From: JADJTT01 sp049306275
GTDB taxonomy: Bacteria > Bacteroidota > Bacteroidia > Chitinophagales > Saprospiraceae
Assembly: GCA_049306275.1 (NCBI GenBank)
Contig: JBAQQB010000017.1
Location: 1 to 55,372 of the forward strand
Length of the DNA stretch: 55,372 nucleotides
Direction: 5' to 3'
Numbering within the stretch: the stretch's first letter is position 1; every line of letters starts with the position of its first letter. The notes beneath the pieces were generated by a model that ran no database searches, had not been told where the DNA came from, and saw only the letters and a program-made list of their open reading frames with translations. Shown here piece by piece: positions 51,701 to 55,372 of the stretch. The position numbers and the translations under genes were made by a program.

Positions 51701-52420
51701 GGGATATTGATTTATGAAGATGAGAGTCTTCTCGTGGCAGAGAAGCCGGCCTTCATGCTGAGCATTCCCGACCGGTTTAGCCCGGAGAAGGAGAATCTGC
51801 TGGATTTGCTCAGGGAGGGCCGGGAGGAGGTCTACACCGTGCACCGGCTCGACCGGGAGACATCGGGCATTATTCTTTTCGCCAAAACCCGGGAGGCGCA
51901 CCGCGACCTGTCGCTGCAATTCGAAAAACGGGAAGTGAGCAAAAAATACCTGGCCCTGGTAGATGGCGCCGTCATGGATGAGGAAGGACGTATCGAGCAG
52001 CCGATTGGCGAAAGCCAGAGCCATCCGGGCAAAATGGAGATCACGAAAAGGGGCAAGCCCTCGCTGACATTATACAAGGTGCTGGAGCGCTTCAAGGGAT
52101 ACACCCTGGTGGAAGCCGACATCCAGACCGGCCGCACGCATCAGATCCGCGTGCATTTCGCCGCCATCGGCCACCCGCTGACGGTCGATTCGCTGTATGG
52201 GCAGCGGGAGGCGTTTTTTCTGTCGGAGATCAAGGGGAAAAAGTTCCAGCTGGGCAAATTCCAGGAGGAGCGGCCCTTGATGACCCGCACCACCCTCCAC
52301 GCCTGGCGCCTGCAATTCCGCCACCCGGAGAGCGGCGAGATGATGGACATCCAGTCTGAGCTGCCCAAGGATTTCGCCGCCCTCCTCAACCAACTGCGCA
52401 AATGGGCGGCCGTGCGATAA
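51692..52420 (+). CDS. RluA/RluD-family RNA pseudouridine synthase
   Basis: A 242-residue pseudouridine synthase. The catalytic Asp54 is in HRLDRETSGI (51-60). YLALVDG, and QTGRTHQIRVHFAAIGHPL with the conserved Arg and His, are also present. There is no N-terminal S4 domain, so it is a short RluA/RluC-like enzyme, possibly acting on tRNA or rRNA; the target site is unknown. It starts 1 bp after the stop codon of the ribF-GT2 gene, with the ATG inside the GTGAAA array, and overlaps the following GT39 gene by 19 bp. The three genes are therefore translationally coupled. Confidence 0.92.
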   Translation: MVKGILIYEDESLLVAEKPAFMLSIPDRFSPEKENLLDLLREGREEVYTVHRLDRETSGIILFAKTREAHRDLSLQFEKREVSKKYLALVDGAVMDEEGRIEQPIGESQSHPGKMEITKRGKPSLTLYKVLERFKGYTLVEADIQTGRTHQIRVHFAAIGHPLTVDSLYGQREAFFLSEIKGKKFQLGKFQEERPLMTRTTLHAWRLQFRHPESGEMMDIQSELPKDFAALLNQLRKWAAVR

Positions 52421-54003
52421 TCATACTGGCCGCTGTCTTTTTTCTGCCCTTCCTGGGCGGAGTACACCTGTTCGACTGGGACGAGATCAACTTCGCCGAG
52501 TGCGCGCGGGAGATGTTGCTGACGGGCAATTACGGTCAGGTGCAGATCAATTTCGAGCCTTTCTGGGAAAAGCCGCCCCTGTTCATCTGGATGCAGGCGC
52601 TCTCCATGCAAATCTTCGGCGTGGGCGAGTATGCCGCCCGTTTTCCGAATGCCATCTGCGGCATCATCACCCTCCTGTTGCTTTACCGCATCGGCAACCG
52701 CCTGCACGGCAAGCCTTTTGGCTGGATCTGGAGTATCGCGTATTTCGGCTCGCTCCTCCCCCATCTCTACTTCAAATCCGGCATCATCGATCCCTGGTTC
52801 AACCTGTTTATTTTCCTGGGCTTTTACCTCTTCATCGAGGCGTTTTGGTCCCAAAAAAGATGGTTGTTCTTCGCTTCCGGCGCCGTGCTGGGCATGGCCA
52901 TTCTGACCAAGGGGCCTGTGGGCCTGCTGATTCCCGGCTTGGTCATGATCGCTTATTGGGTAAAGATGCGGCTGAAATGGTACGTCAAGCCGCTCGACTT
53001 TATCATCGTGGGCCTTAGTTCGTTGATCGTGACGGGGTTATGGTTCGGCTATGAGATCCTGCAAAACGGGCCCTGGTTCGTGGAGCAGTTCATCACCTAC
53101 CAGATCAGGCTGTTCAGCACGCAGGATGCGGGGCACGGCGGGTTTCCGGGATATCACGTGGTAGTGCTGTTGTTCGGGTGTTTTCCTGCATCGGTATTCG
53201 CCATACCCGCGCTGCTCCGTCCGCAGCTTGAAGGCGACAAAGACCGCGACCTTCGCTGGTGGATGGCGGCCCTGTTTTGGGTGGTGCTGATCCTGTTTTC
53301 CATCGTGCAGAGCAAGATTATCCACTACTCTTCCATGGCGTATTTCCCGCTGACTTACCTGGGGGCTACTACTATTTTTAAATTGATCAGAGAAGAAAAG
53401 CCGCTACCCGGCGGACTGAAATGGGGTCTGGTTTCCATCGGAACCCTCATTTCCCTGGCAGCAATTGGCGCCGCCGTGATCGGCAACAACATCGAATGGA
53501 TCAAGCCACTGCTGGCCAAAGATCCTTTCGCCCTGGCGAATCTGGAGGCGGATGTGAGGTGGACGGGGTGGGAACTCATCCCTGGCGGGGTGTTAGGTGG
53601 TTGGGTGGTTGGGTTGTTGGTTTTTGGGAAAAGGATCATTTCTGACAAGGGAATATCCTTACTTTTTGTGGGGACGGCGATTTTCCTTCAATTGGGCCTC
53701 TTTTTCTTTGTAGGGCGCGTGGAGGGATATTCACAGCGGGCGGCGATCGAATTTTATAAGACTTTGCAGGGCAAGGAGGTGTATGTCAAGACCGTTGGGT
53801 TCAAGAGCTATGCGCATTTATTCTATTCGCAGAAAAAGCCGGGCGGCGCTCCTGAGCAAAATGACCTGGAGTGGCTGGCGAAGGGGGCTGTAGACCGGGA
53901 GGTGTATTTGGTTACGAAGATACATAAGGCGGACAGGCTCAGGCAGTATCCGGAGTTGAGGGAGGTGTTTGGGGAGAATGGGTTTGTGGGATATGCGAGA
54001 TAA
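52402..54003 (+). CDS. GT39/ArnT-like membrane glycosyltransferase
   Basis: A 533-residue polytopic inner-membrane protein of the PMT/ArnT-like GT-C superfamily, which moves sugars from polyprenyl-phosphate donors. The family motif FDWDE is at 24-28, and EKPPLFIW near 55-62 is the second conserved loop. At least ten hydrophobic segments are seen. The segment at about 398-410 (LGGWVVGLLVFG) is encoded by a GGTGGTTG octamer array matching intergenic arrays at 1-25 and 49595-49635. The array thus appears to have been taken into the reading frame as part of a membrane helix. It overlaps the pseudouridine synthase gene by 19 bp. Donor and acceptor are unknown. Confidence 0.88.
   Translation: MGGRAIIILAAVFFLPFLGGVHLFDWDEINFAECAREMLLTGNYGQVQINFEPFWEKPPLFIWMQALSMQIFGVGEYAARFPNAICGIITLLLLYRIGNRLHGKPFGWIWSIAYFGSLLPHLYFKSGIIDPWFNLFIFLGFYLFIEAFWSQKRWLFFASGAVLGMAILTKGPVGLLIPGLVMIAYWVKMRLKWYVKPLDFIIVGLSSLIVTGLWFGYEILQNGPWFVEQFITYQIRLFSTQDAGHGGFPGYHVVVLLFGCFPASVFAIPALLRPQLEGDKDRDLRWWMAALFWVVLILFSIVQSKIIHYSSMAYFPLTYLGATTIFKLIREEKPLPGGLKWGLVSIGTLISLAAIGAAVIGNNIEWIKPLLAKDPFALANLEADVRWTGWELIPGGVLGGWVVGLLVFGKRIISDKGISLLFVGTAIFLQLGLFFFVGRVEGYSQRAAIEFYKTLQGKEVYVKTVGFKSYAHLFYSQKKPGGAPEQNDLEWLAKGAVDREVYLVTKIHKADRLRQYPELREVFGENGFVGYAR
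53596..53632. repeat. GGTGGTTG octamer array inside the GT39 gene
   Basis: GGTGGTTG x2, GGTTGTTG, then GTTTTTGGGAAAAGG. It is read in frame as part of a hydrophobic segment and is the same element as at 49595-49635. Confidence 0.8.
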
Positions 54004-54053
54004 ACTAAACGTCCGGTTTTCTTGTTTATAGACTCACATCAACGCAATTTCCA

Positions 54054-54935
54054 ATGTCCCAACCCCGCTCCCTCCAGCAAATCCTCCCCCCGCCCGCACC
54101 GCACATGGTGGGCGACGGCTTCCGTGTGCACAACTTTTTCCCAGGCGGCTACGATATGGGCATGCACCGCATGAGCCCGTTTTTCCTGATGGACTATGGC
54201 TCTAAGATCGAGTTCCCGCCGAGTGAAAAGCAGCGGGGCGTCGGGGTGCATCCGCACAGAGGCTTTGAGACAGTAACCATCGCCTACCACGGCCGCGTGG
54301 CCCACCACGACAGTTCGGGCAACAGCGGCGTCATCGGCGAGGGCGACGTGCAGTGGATGACTGCGGGGAGCGGCCTGTTGCACAAGGAATACCACGATAT
54401 GGAATACAGCCGCAAGGGCGGACCCTTTCAGATGGTGCAGCTTTGGGTCAACCTGCCCGCGAAGGATAAAATGACGTCTCCCAAATACCAGGCCATCGAA
54501 AATGCCATGATGGGCAAATACTACCTGCCAGGAGATATGGGCCTGATCGAAGTGATCGCCGGCGAATACCAGGGCGTCAAAGGCCCTGCTTCGACCTTTA
54601 CGCCCATGCATGTACTTAACGGCAGGATCAAAGCCGGAGCAAAAGTAGAGCTTTCCCTTCCCGCCAACTTCAACACCGGCATCCTCATCGCCGAAGGCAG
54701 CTTGCGCATCAACGGGCAAGAGGTGGCGCCCACCGACCATTTCGCCCTCTTCAAAAACGACGGCACGGATATCGCGCTGGAAGCCGCGGAAGACGCCATT
54801 TTCCTCGTGCTTAGCGGCGAGCCGATCAACGAGCCCATCGTGCCCTACGGGCCTTTTGTGATGAATACCCGGCAGGAGATCATCCAGGCGTATGAAGATT
54901 TGAATGCGGGGAAGTTTGGGGTTTTGGAGGAGTGA
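54054..54935 (+). CDS. Pirin family protein
   Basis: A 293-residue bicupin. The N-terminal metal-site motif is visible as FLMDYGSKIEF followed by GVGVHPHRGFETVTIAYHG (about 62-80), whose His residues and a downstream Glu are the expected Fe ligands. GEGDVQWMTAGSGLLHKE and PFQMVQLWVNLP are also typical of pirins. Some pirins have quercetinase activity and others act as regulators; the role here cannot be inferred. It lies 50 bp after the GT39 gene and may be its own unit. Confidence 0.93.
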   Translation: MSQPRSLQQILPPPAPHMVGDGFRVHNFFPGGYDMGMHRMSPFFLMDYGSKIEFPPSEKQRGVGVHPHRGFETVTIAYHGRVAHHDSSGNSGVIGEGDVQWMTAGSGLLHKEYHDMEYSRKGGPFQMVQLWVNLPAKDKMTSPKYQAIENAMMGKYYLPGDMGLIEVIAGEYQGVKGPASTFTPMHVLNGRIKAGAKVELSLPANFNTGILIAEGSLRINGQEVAPTDHFALFKNDGTDIALEAAEDAIFLVLSGEPINEPIVPYGPFVMNTRQEIIQAYEDLNAGKFGVLEE

Positions 54936-55019
54936 TAATCAGAACTGTGATTCGTCTGATTAATCTGATTCCCTTGATTCGAGCGCAAACCAAATTGTCG
55001 CTGCAAGCCCGGCGCTGCC
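54936..55019. other. Intergenic tail after pirin, degenerate 9-bp words
   Basis: No gene is seen. Near 54950-54980 the words ATTCGTCTG, ATTAATCTG, ATTCCCTTG follow at 9-bp spacing, a weak echo of the other word arrays. Open frames here continue into the repeats and are not credible. Confidence 0.4.
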
Positions 55020-55161
55020 GACCCACCCCCGGCCCCTCCCTTTCAAAGGGAGGGGAGCGCTATGCGCTGAAAATGAATACATTAACACAATATCTTGCAA
55101 AGGCTTATGTGTTTGATAACGCATTATTCCAAGCTCAAAAAGCTCCCCTCCCTGTTTGAGG
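55020..55161. repeat. REPIN-like doublet of GC-rich hairpins, copy 2
   Basis: The left arm contains CACCCCCGGCCCCTCCCTTT with its inverse (a perfect CCCCTCCCTTT/AAAGGGAGGGG hairpin). The right arm has AGCTCAAAAAGCTCCCCTCC. The core is AT-rich. In reverse orientation it has the same borders as copy 1 (1558-1716), but the cores differ. Confidence 0.8.
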
Positions 55162-55188
55162 GCTAATCTTGTAGGGGTGATTGAACCC

Positions 55189-55372
55189 AGCCCCGTCAGG
55201 GGCGAAATGTTTGTAGCCCGGGGTGCTAACCCCGGGGTAGGAATTAACCATTCCCCGAGCCCCGGAGGGGCGGCACAAAAACATGCCGCCCCTCCGGGGC
55301 TCGGTTGTTTTTTCTTTCTCAACCCGGGGCTCACGCCCCGGGCTACAAAGATATCGCCCCTAACGGGGCTAC
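55189..55372. repeat. Nested palindromic element (cut by the window end)
   Basis: The outer arms are AGCCCCGTCAGGGGCG (from 55189) and CGCCCCTAACGGGGCT (to about 55370). The middle arms TGTAGCCCGGGG and CCCCGGGCTACA pair with each other, each also hairpin-forming. The centre is a perfect 21-bp stem (55255-55275 with 55284-55304) around an 8-nt loop. The whole can fold as a cruciform of about 180 bp. Confidence 0.85.

Noticed and set aside
54932..55334. Open frames in the terminal repeats
   Set aside because: They read through hairpins and palindromes and have no protein features.

Overview
The window looks like a chromosomal segment of a Bacteroidota bacterium, most likely of the Saprospiria group (Lewinella, Phaeodactylibacter or Haliscomenobacter relatives). 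Evidence: four secreted proteins with type IX secretion (T9SS) C-terminal sorting domains, an Oar-like TonB-dependent receptor, LytS/LytTR signalling, a Bacteroidota-type YidC, and promoters of the TAnnTTTG type rather than TATAAT. The genus cannot be fixed from the sequence alone. Most of the window is housekeeping DNA, gene-dense and on both strands.

Layout. 1-8.8 kb: Fe-S assembly (mrp then a NifU-like scaffold), an SDR oxidoreductase, a secreted thioredoxin-like protein, a very long secreted coiled-coil protein, then pyrR-pyrB. 8.9-18.3 kb: a lipoprotein, purB-methyltransferase, purM-rtcB, an M23 peptidase, yqgE, and folE-fabD. 18.4-20.3 kb: a LytS/LytTR two-component pair. 20.3-28.3 kb: a large T9SS surface protein divergent from a cytoplasmic helical protein, then the Oar-like receptor. 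28.6-34.3 kb: tRNA-Ser(UGA), a T9SS protein with a CGWC thioredoxin-like domain, an ACT protein, a GH31 glycosidase and a DUF6438 lipoprotein. 34.3-41.6 kb: yidC, a DUF3293 protein, an acyl-CoA synthetase, an OmpA protein paired with a helix-hairpin-helix protein, and ffh. 41.7-46.8 kb: a second copy of the helical protein, divergent from two dockerin-like T9SS proteins. 46.9-55.4 kb: mutS, divergent from a ribF-glycosyltransferase fusion, rluD-like and GT39 genes, pirin, and repeat-rich DNA.

The most interesting signals are these. (i) Two paralogous helical proteins of about 475 residues, of unknown function, each lie head-to-head with a T9SS protein carrying dockerin-like repeats; two of these surface proteins also have a cohesin-like module. 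(ii) Tandem arrays of 7-8 bp words, often in inverted pairs, sit at many gene boundaries; the same word families recur far apart, and two arrays are read in frame inside genes (GH31 and GT39). (iii) RibF is fused to a GT2 glycosyltransferase. (iv) The long coiled coil is built from an 11/18-residue module. (v) There are REPIN-like hairpin doublets and a nested palindrome of about 180 bp.

No CRISPR array, rRNA, prophage, transposase or origin was seen.
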